Source: Chitinophaga pinensis DSM 2588
GTDB lineage: Bacteria > Bacteroidota > Bacteroidia > Chitinophagales > Chitinophagaceae
Direction: 5' to 3'
DNA length: 64,000 nucleotides
Assembly (NCBI RefSeq): GCF_000024005.1
Contig: NC_013132.1
Location: 8,922,001 to 8,986,000, forward strand
Positions 41,534 through 52,198 of the stretch are shown here, one piece after another. The notes under the pieces were generated by a model. That model was given only the letters and a program-made list of their open reading frames with translations, searched no databases and had not been told where the DNA came from. Within the stretch, counting starts at the first letter, position 1. The number at the start of each line of letters is the position of its first letter. The translations under genes were made by a program, and so were the position numbers.

Positions 41534-44500
41534 TCAGAAGCCCACATTTAATCCCAGCATGAAGGATCTTGTGCTCAGATAAGATCTGCGGTCATCACTG
41601 TTGTTCAATGCATCAATACCCGGATTCAGACCTGTATCTTTTACAAAGTCAGGATCGTTGCCTGAGTAACCGGTAATAGTTGCCAGATTACCTCCTGTGA
41701 AGTATACCCGCATGTTACGGATATATTTATTTTTGAATGGAACATTGTAACCAAGGGTTACCTCATCCAGTTTTAAATAGCTACCGTTTTCAAGATAGTA
41801 ATCGGAATATTGGAAACTATCATTCAGTTTAGCGTGTTTGGTGAATGCAGTTTGCAGCACATTACTTGGCAAAGCTGCCTTGTTCCCATACAGCAATTCA
41901 TTAGTATTCAGAATATCGAAGCCGAACTTACCACGCATGAAGATGCGCAGGTCCCAGTTTTTATATTTAAAGCTATTCGTCATGGATGCATAGTATTTGG
42001 GAATAGCGTTTCCGATCACCGTCTGATCATTGTCACGGCTGATCTCGTCCGCAGGACCTGTAGAACCGTCTCTCTTATAAAAACGCCATTTACCATCATC
42101 AGTGAATCCGGCAAAACGTTTACCATAGAAGTTACCCAGTTTACCACCTTCATATGTTCTCAGCGCGTTTCCAAGTGCACCATAGCCACCGATATCACCA
42201 CGGTCAAGGAATGTCATCTTGTAAGTCTGGTTAGAGAAAGAAGACACTATGTTACTTGCCGTACTGAAAGTAACATCTGTATTCCAGCGAAAATCTTTCT
42301 TATCCATTGTTACAGCATTCACCATCAACTCTATACCCTTTGACTTGAAAGTACCCACGTTAGTCCAGATGTCCTGTTGTACCTGTGATGGTACCTGAGA
42401 TTTAAATGTGGATATCAGGTCTGTTGTTTTACGACTAAACAGGTCAATGGAACCACCTAAACGACCTTTAAAGAAGGTGTAATCAATACCGAAGTTCCAC
42501 TCAGCTTTCTTTTCCCATCTTAGGTCCGGGTTCGGATTCGTGTTAGGGCCATACGTCTCACGCCATACACCATCAGGATAAATGTATGCGCCGCCAGTCC
42601 CTAACAGTACAAGGGAAGCATAGTTATCAAAATCAGAGTTACCGGTTACACCATAACCAAGTCGTACTTTCAACTGATCAATGAAACTAACATTACTCAG
42701 GAAATCTTCTTTGTGCAGATTCCATCCCGCAGAGATAGCCGGGAAATTTCCCCATTTATTATTAACACCAAATTTAGAGGAGCCTTCACGACGTATAATA
42801 GCTGATGCCATGTATTTATCGTTGAATACATAGTTCACTCTTCCGAAGAATGCGATCAGCGTATTGTCGTTTTTGTAACTGCCAAGTGTCGCTTTACCTA
42901 ACTTGATCTGGTTACCAGCGCCCAGATTGTCTTCATGAAATCTGTCATTCAGAAAACCATAGTTGCTACCATCAAAACCTTGATCCACATCATAACGATA
43001 GCTGTAACCAGCTACTGCTGAAATCGTATGTTGATTCGCAGTCAGATTATACTCAAGCGTAGGCTCTACTGCATACTTTAATTTAAGTTCACTGTTCTGT
43101 GCTGCCCAACCAGTTCCCTGATAGGTCTCTATAGAAAGCTCAGACGCACGATCAGCGTACTGACCATCTGTCCAGCTATCGCGGGTTACCGCACCAAAGA
43201 TGGATGCCTTCAATCCTTTCACGAGATCCAGTGACACTTTTGCATCTGCAGAAGTTGTCTGCTGCTGACGTTTGTAAGTCTGCTGGTGTAAACGGGCCAG
43301 TTCATTGGTGCTCGTCTGTTCGAAGTACCAGGAACCATCGTCATTATAAGGAGAATAAGTAGGTTGGAAAGTAAAATATCCCACCAGGTTGCCACCATCC
43401 GTCAGCAGATTCGCATTGTTAACATTAGTGGCAAGGTTAAACTGGCCGGTCAGACGATTGTCCAGACCTTTTGAGGTAATACTCAGACGACCACCATACT
43501 GCTGGCGCTCATTCTCTTTTAATACACCTTCCAGATTGGAATAATATACACTCGCACGGTAACTGGTATTTTCACTACCCCCTGAAAAAGCCAGGTTATG
43601 ATACTGTGTAAGATTATCATGATTGATCAGCAGATCAGGAAAATTAGTTCTGTGGCCTTTGTCTTCTGATTTGATTTCACCACTGGCAATCTTTGCAGCA
43701 TATTCATCAGCTGTCAGGAACTTGGGCATACGCTGTGTATACTCTTTGCGGAAATACGTATTATAGTCTACACGTGGAGCGCCCGCCTTCCCTCTTTTCG
43801 TAGTGATCAGCACAACGCCCGCGTTTGCGCGTGTACCATAAATCGCAGCAGCAGAACCATCTTTCAGCACAGAGATAGACTCGATATCATCCTGTTGCAG
43901 CAGGTCGAGATTACCACCAGGAATACCATCTACTACAATTAATGGCCCCTGATTTTTATTCAATGTGGTCACACTACGCAGCTGTATAGCCGGACCATTA
44001 TTGGGGTTGGAACCGCTGGTACGTGTGATCTGTAAACCAGCCACTTTACCCTGTACCAGGTCCATTGCGTTACGCGCACCACTCTGTCTGAAGTCCTCAG
44101 CTGTAACAGAAGTGATTGCGGAAGTAACCTCTGTTTTCTTCTGTGTACCATAACCGACTACCACCACATCTTTCAATGCAGTAACGTCAGCCGCCATCGT
44201 CACATTCGTAGTGCCTGAAGCACTGATAGGCTGTTCCAGTTTCTTATATCCGACAAACGTGAAAACCAGTGTAGTAGCACCCTGTGGCGCTTCCAGTTTG
44301 TAAGTACCATCCGGTGCAGTCTGTGTACCCTTACTCGTACCCTGTATCTGTACCGTCACTCCTGGTAAGGGAGTATTCCCCTGTGCATCGGTTACTTTAC
44401 CGGTGATGACCTTGTTCTGGGAAAACGCTACCAGCGACAGGAGTAGCATCCATAAGCTGTGTAGGCATACCCGGGAAAAAAATGAGAAGCCTCTCTTCAT
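41534..44500 (-). CDS. SusC/RagA family TonB-dependent outer-membrane receptor
   Basis: From ATG at 44500 (MKRGFSFFSRVCLHSLWMLLLSLVAFSQN, signal peptide) the protein has 988 residues. A carboxypeptidase-regulatory-like domain follows (ITGKVTDAQGNTPLPGVTVQIQGTSKGT). Then comes a TonB box region (KDVVVVGYGTQKK), the plug (VAGLQITRTSGSNPNNGPAIQLRS, SISVLKDGSAAAIYGTRANAGVVLITTKRGK) and a 22-strand barrel ending in FMLGLNVGF. It imports a glycan with energy from TonB. It lacks the STN domain found in the second SusC of this window. A longer 5' frame exists but its residues are poor. Confidence 0.95.
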   Translation of the reverse strand: MKRGFSFFSRVCLHSLWMLLLSLVAFSQNKVITGKVTDAQGNTPLPGVTVQIQGTSKGTQTAPDGTYKLEAPQGATTLVFTFVGYKKLEQPISASGTTNVTMAADVTALKDVVVVGYGTQKKTEVTSAITSVTAEDFRQSGARNAMDLVQGKVAGLQITRTSGSNPNNGPAIQLRSVTTLNKNQGPLIVVDGIPGGNLDLLQQDDIESISVLKDGSAAAIYGTRANAGVVLITTKRGKAGAPRVDYNTYFRKEYTQRMPKFLTADEYAAKIASGEIKSEDKGHRTNFPDLLINHDNLTQYHNLAFSGGSENTSYRASVYYSNLEGVLKENERQQYGGRLSITSKGLDNRLTGQFNLATNVNNANLLTDGGNLVGYFTFQPTYSPYNDDGSWYFEQTSTNELARLHQQTYKRQQQTTSADAKVSLDLVKGLKASIFGAVTRDSWTDGQYADRASELSIETYQGTGWAAQNSELKLKYAVEPTLEYNLTANQHTISAVAGYSYRYDVDQGFDGSNYGFLNDRFHEDNLGAGNQIKLGKATLGSYKNDNTLIAFFGRVNYVFNDKYMASAIIRREGSSKFGVNNKWGNFPAISAGWNLHKEDFLSNVSFIDQLKVRLGYGVTGNSDFDNYASLVLLGTGGAYIYPDGVWRETYGPNTNPNPDLRWEKKAEWNFGIDYTFFKGRLGGSIDLFSRKTTDLISTFKSQVPSQVQQDIWTNVGTFKSKGIELMVNAVTMDKKDFRWNTDVTFSTASNIVSSFSNQTYKMTFLDRGDIGGYGALGNALRTYEGGKLGNFYGKRFAGFTDDGKWRFYKRDGSTGPADEISRDNDQTVIGNAIPKYYASMTNSFKYKNWDLRIFMRGKFGFDILNTNELLYGNKAALPSNVLQTAFTKHAKLNDSFQYSDYYLENGSYLKLDEVTLGYNVPFKNKYIRNMRVYFTGGNLATITGYSGNDPDFVKDTGLNPGIDALNNSDDRRSYLSTRSFMLGLNVGF

Positions 44501-45166
44501 ATATTTCAATTTTGGTAATAAAGCAGCGTATCTGGCAATACGGCCCCATCCCCATGCTGCACGTGGCACAGCAGGGATCAAGCATGCGTTTCCCTATCTC
44601 ATTAACCTTGCAGGTAATGAAAGCTGAGTTAATAAAATCCCCTTATGTACTGCATATCACAGTTACACGGGATCAAACATTTCCTTAAGCTAAAGCTGGA
44701 AATAAGTTCATAATAGTTACTCGCAAAATGATACTGGTTCCGATTAACAAATGGTTTTTAACAAGTGAAATTATTTTTGTTCAATAACGTTTATTTTTTT
44801 GAATAGACACATGACATACACCGTTCGCTGACATAGCATGTTCCCCTTTTTTCCATTACGTTGTTACGGTTTTTCAGACAGCTTATTCTGCATAATCGTT
44901 TTAGCAATCTGCGGTAAAAATAGAGACTTTTTTCACAATGCAAAATATTAACTGTTAATTTTAATTTGCATTAACAATTTTAAAAATTCATTAACAATTA
45001 ATAAGTTGCAAAAACTAGTAGTATAAGTAGGAAAATATTTGTCAACATCTATTTTTTGGGGCATTTATTACTTTTTTTAGTAAAAATCTCACAAATACTA
45101 TTTGTTAAAAATTTTATAAACATTCTTAGAAAAATAAAAAAGGTTAACAATTGCTCCTACTAACGG
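44501..45166. other. Regulatory gap upstream of the first SusC gene
   Basis: No gene or strong repeat is seen. Bases 44760-45150 are very AT-rich with A/T tracts. This is most likely the promoter region of the susC/susD operon, and it separates it from a DinB-family gene transcribed on the same strand. No operator can be named. Confidence 0.5.
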
Positions 45167-45664
45167 TTACGACTGTACCACTTTTACTGTAACAAGTAAT
45201 TGCCCGGTATGTCGCATCGTATGCTCTGCTGCATGAAATAATAAACCCATTACGGTAGACGGCAACTGCTTCCTGCCGACGCCACGGAATGCTGTCAGTG
45301 TAGTCTCATCTGTCTCCTTTAACTTTGCAATCGTCTTTGCAATCTGTTCATCTAATGCTGCCAGCAACATCTCTGTTGTTACCGCTCCCGGTATCTTCTC
45401 TCCTGCCAGATAAGCAAGCTGCGCTTCTGACAATGTCCCTGCAGCTGCATACACAGATAATCTGTCCAATACACCGGCAATATGCCGCAAATGGAATCCG
45501 ACAGAAGCAACGCCTGCCGGCTGCTCCCATAAAAGTTCATCAGGAAAGTCCTGTAACAGGGCATGTATTTCCTCCTGCGCCTGCAATAACGCATGTGCCA
45601 CTGGTTGCAATAAAGCGGGTACACCAGGAAGCGGCCCCCGCATCCATACTTCAGGTTGAGCCAT
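45167..45664 (-). CDS. DinB family protein
   Basis: The 165-residue protein is a helical bundle with DinB metal-binding histidines in FHLRHIAGVLDRL and FHAAEHTMRHTGQLLVTV. The loop EQPAGVASVGFHLRHI is typical. It probably binds a divalent metal in the cytoplasm; the substrate is unknown. A terminator of the upstream gene lies just before it. It is distant from the other member at 34969-35481. Confidence 0.88.
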   Translation of the reverse strand: MAQPEVWMRGPLPGVPALLQPVAHALLQAQEEIHALLQDFPDELLWEQPAGVASVGFHLRHIAGVLDRLSVYAAAGTLSEAQLAYLAGEKIPGAVTTEMLLAALDEQIAKTIAKLKETDETTLTAFRGVGRKQLPSTVMGLLFHAAEHTMRHTGQLLVTVKVVQS

Positions 45665-45712
45665 AAGAAAGCATTTTTATACTACGAATTACGGAAGATC
45701 TTTTCAAAAAAA

Positions 45713-45746
45713 AGAGGCAGTCCGCCCTTTCGGGTGAACTACCTCT
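45713..45746 (-). terminator. Rho-independent terminator of the sialidase-like gene
   Basis: An imperfect stem AGAGG.AGT..../ACTACCTCT with inner CGCCC/GGGTG and loop TTTC. On the minus strand it is followed by eight Ts, 24 bases after the stop of the sialidase-like gene. Confidence 0.85.
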
Positions 45747-45769
45747 TGCTTCTTATATAAATAATAACC

Positions 45770-46804
45770 TTATAATTTTAGTGCCACATACCTGATATTC
45801 TTTCTGTCATAAGTATAGGTAATGTGTAGTATCCCATCTTTTGTCTGTATGATCGCCGGATAACTGAACTCGCCTTTCGCTTCCTTCACCAGTACATATA
45901 CATCTTTCCAGTGTTCTCCATCTATAGATACCGCCACTCTCAGTTCATTCCTCCCATTCCACCAATCCTTTCCGGACACAGCCGGGTTATACACAAGTAC
46001 CTGCTGGCCATTCCGGGTAGTGACTGCGTCTATGCCGGAATTAGGATTCAGCATTGATTGTTTCGTGAGCGGAGACCAGGTCTGCCCATTATCGGTGGAC
46101 CAGGTCTGTACAATCGCATTCTGTCTGCTACGGCAAAGCATTTGTAAGCGCTTTCCAGCATGAAACAGTGCAGAAGGTTGTATTACCCCAAAAGTATCAC
46201 AGTCAATAGGCACACGCTTCCACTGATGCCCGGTACTGTCTGACAATTCCACATGAATATGCCAGTCCTTCTCATCCAGGCTCTCAGTACTGGAAGGATG
46301 TAAGATGCTGCCATCTGCCAGTTGCACCGGCTTATTCTTGATAGGTCCGAGTATATTACCAGGCAAACGCTCCGGAGCGGACCAGCTAAGTCCATTATCT
46401 GTACTGGAGATCAGCATCCCCCACCATTCCCGGGGATTAGGTCCTACTTTATAAAACAGTATCACCCGTCCAGCCTTTGTGGTGATCAATACCGGGTTCC
46501 AGGCGGCATAGCGGGTACTGTCATTGATTACCCCACTGGCGACTACTTCAGGAGCAGACCATTTTCCTTTATGAAAGCGGGCTGTATAGATGCAAACATC
46601 CGGTGCACTTTCCCGGCTTCCGCCAAACCAGGAGGCAAGCAGATCACCATCCGGCAGCGCGGTAATAGTAGACGCATGTGCTGCCGGTACCGGCGGCTTT
46701 TCCATAATAAATTCCTCCCTGACGAGGGTGGCTTTGCGTTGAGCGTTGGCGGCGAACAATGACACGACCAGCAACGCCGCTATCAACATGTACTTCTTCA
46801 TCAT
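45770..46804 (-). CDS. Sialidase-like BNR-repeat protein, exported
   Basis: From ATG at 46804 the protein has 344 residues with a signal peptide MMKKYMLIAALLVVSLFAANAQ. The beta-propeller has Asp boxes SSTDNGLSWS, WSTDNGQTWSP and VSIDGEHWKD, and the family motif LPDGDLLASWFGGSRESAPD near the start. It fits the BNR_2 sialidase/neuraminidase-like family, whose members remove sialic acid or act on related sugars. It is the last gene of the second SusC/SusD locus, with a very strong hairpin between it and susD. The true substrate is uncertain. Confidence 0.85.
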   Translation of the reverse strand: MMKKYMLIAALLVVSLFAANAQRKATLVREEFIMEKPPVPAAHASTITALPDGDLLASWFGGSRESAPDVCIYTARFHKGKWSAPEVVASGVINDSTRYAAWNPVLITTKAGRVILFYKVGPNPREWWGMLISSTDNGLSWSAPERLPGNILGPIKNKPVQLADGSILHPSSTESLDEKDWHIHVELSDSTGHQWKRVPIDCDTFGVIQPSALFHAGKRLQMLCRSRQNAIVQTWSTDNGQTWSPLTKQSMLNPNSGIDAVTTRNGQQVLVYNPAVSGKDWWNGRNELRVAVSIDGEHWKDVYVLVKEAKGEFSYPAIIQTKDGILHITYTYDRKNIRYVALKL

Positions 46805-46823
46805 ATGAGACCTATGTAAAACT

Positions 46824-46876
46824 GGCAAGGCCACAAAGATAACAATGTCTGCCATTGTTAGCTTTGTGGCCTTGCC
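46824..46876 (-). promoter_or_regulatory. Very strong intergenic hairpin between SusD and the sialidase-like gene
   Basis: GGCAAGGCCACAAAG-A-TAACAATG (46824-46847) pairs with CATTGTTA-G-CTTTGTGGCCTTGCC (46853-46876): 23 base pairs, one A-G mismatch, five-base loop. No T tract follows on the minus strand. It may be an attenuator, a partial terminator or an RNase processing site that sets the enzyme level below that of SusC/SusD. Confidence 0.8.
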
Positions 46877-46910
46877 CCCCATCTAAATTATAATTCTTAA
46901 ATCCTGTCTG

Positions 46911-48536
46911 TTATTCTCCCATCCAGAAAATTTTTGCATTACGCGTATTTTTCTCCCTCACAGCTTCGTAGCTGGAGTTATAACCTGTCTCACTCGCAGG
47001 ATACAGGAACCTGGTAGGAGGCAACTCATAATCTACACGCGTTGAAGGAATTACAGTAATGCGTGGATAGCCGGTACGACGGTACTCAGCCCATGCCTGA
47101 CGGCCCTGCAATATGTTAAAATGCAGCCATTTCTGTATATATATCTTTTCCAGTTTTTCTGTTGAAGTACCAGTATAGGCAATGTTCGGATTACTGATGA
47201 AGGCAGATACAGTTGCAGTAGAAGGCTGTGGCAGCGCTTCTCTTGCACTTGGGTTCTGCTTGTTCAGGAAGTTGATGAATGCAATTGCCTGTCGGATACC
47301 CAGTTCATAGCTACCCTGTGCAGTACCACCGGTCAGTCCCCAGCGTTCAAAGGCTTCCGCTTTCAGGAAGTTTACTTCTGCTGCAGACATATAGATACCT
47401 GGCAGTTTTCCGTTTGTCAGGTAAGTAGTAGAATCCCAGATAGAATAGTTATTCATACTGTCCGTCTGACGTACTTCCGTCTGGCTCATTGCCTGATACC
47501 AGCGGTTTGGTGTTTTATCCGTACGGGTATTCTTATCAAACATGAAAGGAATACGTGGATCGTTGGATGGTAACATTACCTTATTCAGCATGTAGTCCGG
47601 CGCCATCTGTGCCCTGATCTCTGTAAAGGAGTTCATCGGCGTGTTGGTGTAGTTCGTCAGCTGATATAACAGGATGTCAGTGCTTGCAGGACTGTAGTTA
47701 TCACCAATACCATCTCCGTCTACCAGTGGATAAAGGATCGGATTGGCGAGGATTTCCTGTATTTCTGATTTTGCTCTTGCTTCTTCAACATCTGATCTGG
47801 AAATACGCATCAGGTAACGCAGACGAACAGAGTTGATATAACGGCGCCATTTGTCAATACTTCCTTTCATCAGGTAATCCTGTGCATTGAAAGAAGCAGT
47901 AGCGATCGCATTAGGCGTTGTTGCAGTGAACCAGTCAGCCAGGTCTTTCAGACCTACCAGTACGGTATCATACAGCATACGCTGGTCATCAAATTTCGCA
48001 TTGGAAATGGTGTTGTCGATATCCAGTGAACCTGCCTCTGTAAAAGGAATATCACCAAACATATCCACCATCTGTGCAGTCTGGTCCAGTAACAATGCCT
48101 GGCCGGCTTTCATGAAGATGGTAAAGTTCGGACGTTCATCCAGCGGAAGCTCACGATACAGACGCTCCATCGTACGATACTGCGCTACGATACCATTACC
48201 GGTATTATAGTTAAGATCAGTACCCTGGTTACTTGGCGTATAGTAATCATTCCACAGCGATTGAACCGGGTTGGCCGGCTGCAGGTATCTTTCTTCCTTG
48301 TTATCGGAAGCAGCAGTCTGACAGAAAGCTGCACACATCGGAAGAACGATCTCGCGCATTTCACTATAGTTAGGTCTTACGCGGTTATTATCGAGTATAG
48401 AAGAAAATAATTTTTCAATAGTAGGGTTGCTGGTTTTATCAGGATCGATATAATAATCATCCAGTTCGCCCTTACATCCCGCCAGGCCAACGCTCAGCGC
48501 GATAAAACAACCTATTTTTATTAATGTTTTTTTCAT
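46911..48536 (-). CDS. SusD/RagB-like outer-membrane lipoprotein
   Basis: From ATG at 48536 (MKKTLIKIGCFIALSVGLAGC, lipid on the second Cys) the protein has 541 residues. Typical features of the SusD-like_2 group: DKTSNPTIEKLFSSILDNNRVR, LYRELPLDERPNFTIFMKAGQALLLDQTAQMVDMFGDIPFTEA, GIYMSAAEVNFLKAEAFERWG and ILQGRQAWAEYRRTGYP. It binds the glycan at the cell surface and closes the SusC channel, whose gene ends 35 bases upstream. Confidence 0.93.
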   Translation of the reverse strand: MKKTLIKIGCFIALSVGLAGCKGELDDYYIDPDKTSNPTIEKLFSSILDNNRVRPNYSEMREIVLPMCAAFCQTAASDNKEERYLQPANPVQSLWNDYYTPSNQGTDLNYNTGNGIVAQYRTMERLYRELPLDERPNFTIFMKAGQALLLDQTAQMVDMFGDIPFTEAGSLDIDNTISNAKFDDQRMLYDTVLVGLKDLADWFTATTPNAIATASFNAQDYLMKGSIDKWRRYINSVRLRYLMRISRSDVEEARAKSEIQEILANPILYPLVDGDGIGDNYSPASTDILLYQLTNYTNTPMNSFTEIRAQMAPDYMLNKVMLPSNDPRIPFMFDKNTRTDKTPNRWYQAMSQTEVRQTDSMNNYSIWDSTTYLTNGKLPGIYMSAAEVNFLKAEAFERWGLTGGTAQGSYELGIRQAIAFINFLNKQNPSAREALPQPSTATVSAFISNPNIAYTGTSTEKLEKIYIQKWLHFNILQGRQAWAEYRRTGYPRITVIPSTRVDYELPPTRFLYPASETGYNSSYEAVREKNTRNAKIFWMGE

Positions 48537-48571
48537 AATCATAACTGTTTGTAACAAGTCACATTTATTAA

Positions 48572-51500
48572 TTAGAAGCTGGCGTTAAGACTGAAACCAT
48601 AGCTACGGGTTGCACCGGAAGAACCTTCATCAATACCCTGTTTCAACCAGCTGCTACCCATTGGAGCTTCCGGATCCAGGTTCTTCATAGTTCTATATGC
48701 ATACAACAGGTTTCTTCCGATCAGAGACAGACGCAGACTCTGCAGGTGCAGTTTTGCAGCTGTTGCTTTGGAAATGTTGTAGCCCAGTACTACCTCACGG
48801 AGTTTTACGTAATCGTTCTTTGAAAGAGTCACTTCGTTCCAGGCGGTTGGAGAGTCATTGAACTGGTTCAGGTAGTAATAACCAGCCTGTACCATCTTGG
48901 TATTTTTCGCACCAGTCTTAGTCACACCATCCAGGATCACACCATCATGATAAACCGGACCATTTGGCGAAATTGAATTGTGACTTGGCAACTGAATCAT
49001 TGTTTTACCATCAGTATCCAGGTAGTAAGGAAGACCACCATGCGCTTCATCACGGTACTGCAGTGTGTTCTCGTACATACCGGCAGCTGTCATGAATTTA
49101 AACGGCGTAGCAACGATCATACCACCGAAACGGTAGTCAAACATGAAGTCCAGTGATAAGTTGTGGTAAGTGATAGTATTCGCGAAACCACCAACGATTT
49201 TAGGCAACAGGTTACCTTTCTTCTCATACTTGGTGATATCAACATCATACAGTCCATTATCAGTGATAACGAGGTTTCCTTTATCGTCTCTCTTACGTGG
49301 GTACATGTAGATATTACCGATAGGCTGGCCTTTTTCAGCTACTACTTTCACCGCATCTCTGGATGCAAAGAGCATTACGATCTGAGATACACCTGGCGTC
49401 AGTTCCTCTATGCTGGAAGTACTGTTCGCAAAGTTCAGACGGGTATTCCAGGTAATTTTACCTTTTACCGGAGTACCAGTCAACGCTACCTCGATACCTT
49501 TACTGTGCAGTTTACCTACGTTGGTGATCCTTGTTTTAGCACCATTACTTACCGCAACGTTCAAACGCATTAACAGGTCAGTTACTTTACTGTCATAGTA
49601 AGAGATGTCAAAACCAAAACGGTTATCCAGCATTTTTACCTCTGTACCGATCTCTATCTCTGTTTTCTTCTCTGATTTCAGCTGCTCATTACCATAATCA
49701 CTCTGTGCGATCAGCAAAGGAATAGAACCGGTAGTTGTAGAAATTGGTTTCTGCGTATAGGTAACGTTAGACTCAAATGGAGGAGGAGCGTTACCTACGA
49801 GACCGTAGGAAGCACGTACCTTACCATAAGAGAAGATAGTAGGCAGATGGAACGCTTCGGTGAACACAAAGCTGGAGTTCACAGAAGGATAGAAATAACT
49901 GTTGTTCTTGTGAGGCAGTGTAGAAGAGTACTCCTGACGGGCAGTACCTTCCAGGAACAGGTAGTTCATGTAACTCAGGTTCAGGATACCCAGGTATGCG
50001 TATTTAAACGCACCACTACGACGCTCAGATGTATTCTGAATATTATAGGAGTTATTGATACTGAACCAGTTTGCGGTTACGAGACCACCATTGGTAGTGG
50101 ACACCTGATCACTATAGGTTTCTTTACGTGTCTGGAGACCTGCACTCACAGAGTAACCAAATACTCTTTTCTCTTCATCTCTTGCAAAAGTCAGTAACTG
50201 GTCACTGTACACAATGCTGTAACGGCCTTTTGCCACGCCATAAGATCCGGTACTGCTTCCACTATTGAACGCGATCGGCTTTTCGTTGTATTCTTTAGTT
50301 TCAGTGTTCACACTGGTAAAGTCATTACCTAACCTGGTACGGAATCTCAGTCCTTTTGCCAGGTCAATATTCAATGTAACACTGGATATTAAACGATCCT
50401 GTTTTTCTATCTCCTGGTTACGCAGCTGTTTCCACAGGAAATCCAGCAGGTTGTAAGCACGGATAGGATATTTGATAGCTTCATCAGGGTTCTGTGCCGC
50501 ATTTTCAGGCGTAACATATTTGTAACCTTTGCTGGTTTTGTATTTATCAAACACAACCGCTAAGTCTTCCTGACGACCGAAGTAACCGGCGAAGTCATTG
50601 AAGATACGCGCCATCTGTAATGGTCTGTTGGTGATCTTCGTGTTTACATAACCACTTACCACGTCTAAACTCACCTTGTTGTGCAGCTTGATAGTACTGT
50701 TCAGGTTGAAAGTATTACGCTGCTGATCACCACCGATCTGTACACCTTTGTAATCGTTACGGGTGTAAGAGAAGCGGTAATTCGCTTTTTCTGTCATATT
50801 CGAAAGGGATACATTCAAATTTGAATTGTATCCCTTCTGAAAGAGTTGATTATAGTTGTCGGGCTGGGGGGAATATGAGTGCATACTACCATCCCACCAG
50901 GGTACCAGCTGGCCGTCCAATTTTGGTCCAAACTGCGCATAGGCCCTGAAGTAAGGCCTTACTGTTCCGTCAGTTCCAATGGGGACCCAACCTGCTGCGT
51001 TCGCATTCGCACCCGCAGTTGTTCTGTCATAACCGGAACCGTACTCATTCTGATATCTTGGTGCAAAGGCAACCCTTTCTGCGGTGTGTGAATAGTTCAG
51101 ATCAACACCCAGACCTCTTCCTTTCATACCTTTTTTAGTAGTAATTACCACCACACCACTCGCTGCATCAGATCCATACAGTGCAGTCGCACTTGCACCT
51201 TTCAGTACTGTCAGACTTTCGATATCTGCAGGGTTGATATCCAGGATACCGTTACCACGGATACGGTTATCAGACCAGTAATCAGTATTGTTTGTACCAC
51301 CAGCACCTTTTTCGTTGTTGTTCCTGATCTGCACACCATCCACTACATACAGCGGCTGGGTGTTATAGTTCAGGGAGTTCACACCACGAATCTGGATATT
51401 CACCGCACTGGTAGCACCACCTGGAGCGGTGGTGATTTTCACACCAGCAGCTTTACCATACAATGCAGAAGCAAAGTTGGTAGCGCCGGCAGCTGTAATT

Positions 51501-52198
51501 TGTTCAGATGTGATAGTACTTACCGCGTATCCGAGCGCTTTTTGCTCTCTTTTGATACCCAGCGCCGTTACTACCACCTCATTCATTATACTTTGATTTG
51601 GTTGCAGTGTAACTGTAATAGCCGTTTTACCACTAACAGGGATCTCCTGTGTTTTAAAACCTACATAAGATACAACCAGCACAGCGTCATCCGGAACACT
51701 AATGGTGAAGGCACCATTTTCATCCGTAGCTACCCCATCGGAAGTCCCTTTTATTTTAATAGATGCACCGATCAGCGCTTCACCTGTCTGGTCCAGTACT
51801 TTACCTGTTACTTTGATCGCCTTCAGCATAGCGCCTTTTGGCATGATCACGATCAGGTTGTTAGATAATTCCTGGTAAGTAAAACCAGAATTATTCAGGA
51901 TCAGATCCATCACTGTGGTGATCTGAGCATCTTTCACGTTAATGTCTACCTTGTTATCATTTGGTATGTTCCTGTTACTGAACATGAAACGATAGTCGCT
52001 CTGGCTTTCAATTACAGTGAGCACTTTCTTAAATTCCACATCACGCAGATTAAGAGTGATCTTCGTTGCAAAAGAAGCTTTTGCCAGTACATTAAGACTG
52101 GTGGTAAGCACCAATCCCAGTACTACATTCATAAGTAGCATTGGCTTTAAAAGCCCGTAAGGGATCTTTACGCCCCTGGGACGTAGGATAGAAATCAT
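48572..52198 (-). CDS. SusC/RagA TonB-dependent receptor with STN signalling domain
   Basis: The 1208-residue protein has a signal-anchor start, then an STN domain at residues 45-125 (TLNLRDVEFKKVLTVIESQSDYRFMFSNRNI..VKDAQITTVMDLILNNSGFTYQ). A carboxypeptidase-regulatory-like domain (KVTGKVLDQTGEALIGASIKIKGTSDGVATDENG), TonB-box region (EVVVTALGIKREQKALGYAV), plug and 22-strand barrel follow. The STN domain transmits substrate binding to FecR, encoded next upstream. It thus both imports a glycan and signals its presence. Confidence 0.95.
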   Translation of the reverse strand: MISILRPRGVKIPYGLLKPMLLMNVVLGLVLTTSLNVLAKASFATKITLNLRDVEFKKVLTVIESQSDYRFMFSNRNIPNDNKVDINVKDAQITTVMDLILNNSGFTYQELSNNLIVIMPKGAMLKAIKVTGKVLDQTGEALIGASIKIKGTSDGVATDENGAFTISVPDDAVLVVSYVGFKTQEIPVSGKTAITVTLQPNQSIMNEVVVTALGIKREQKALGYAVSTITSEQITAAGATNFASALYGKAAGVKITTAPGGATSAVNIQIRGVNSLNYNTQPLYVVDGVQIRNNNEKGAGGTNNTDYWSDNRIRGNGILDINPADIESLTVLKGASATALYGSDAASGVVVITTKKGMKGRGLGVDLNYSHTAERVAFAPRYQNEYGSGYDRTTAGANANAAGWVPIGTDGTVRPYFRAYAQFGPKLDGQLVPWWDGSMHSYSPQPDNYNQLFQKGYNSNLNVSLSNMTEKANYRFSYTRNDYKGVQIGGDQQRNTFNLNSTIKLHNKVSLDVVSGYVNTKITNRPLQMARIFNDFAGYFGRQEDLAVVFDKYKTSKGYKYVTPENAAQNPDEAIKYPIRAYNLLDFLWKQLRNQEIEKQDRLISSVTLNIDLAKGLRFRTRLGNDFTSVNTETKEYNEKPIAFNSGSSTGSYGVAKGRYSIVYSDQLLTFARDEEKRVFGYSVSAGLQTRKETYSDQVSTTNGGLVTANWFSINNSYNIQNTSERRSGAFKYAYLGILNLSYMNYLFLEGTARQEYSSTLPHKNNSYFYPSVNSSFVFTEAFHLPTIFSYGKVRASYGLVGNAPPPFESNVTYTQKPISTTTGSIPLLIAQSDYGNEQLKSEKKTEIEIGTEVKMLDNRFGFDISYYDSKVTDLLMRLNVAVSNGAKTRITNVGKLHSKGIEVALTGTPVKGKITWNTRLNFANSTSSIEELTPGVSQIVMLFASRDAVKVVAEKGQPIGNIYMYPRKRDDKGNLVITDNGLYDVDITKYEKKGNLLPKIVGGFANTITYHNLSLDFMFDYRFGGMIVATPFKFMTAAGMYENTLQYRDEAHGGLPYYLDTDGKTMIQLPSHNSISPNGPVYHDGVILDGVTKTGAKNTKMVQAGYYYLNQFNDSPTAWNEVTLSKNDYVKLREVVLGYNISKATAAKLHLQSLRLSLIGRNLLYAYRTMKNLDPEAPMGSSWLKQGIDEGSSGATRSYGFSLNASF

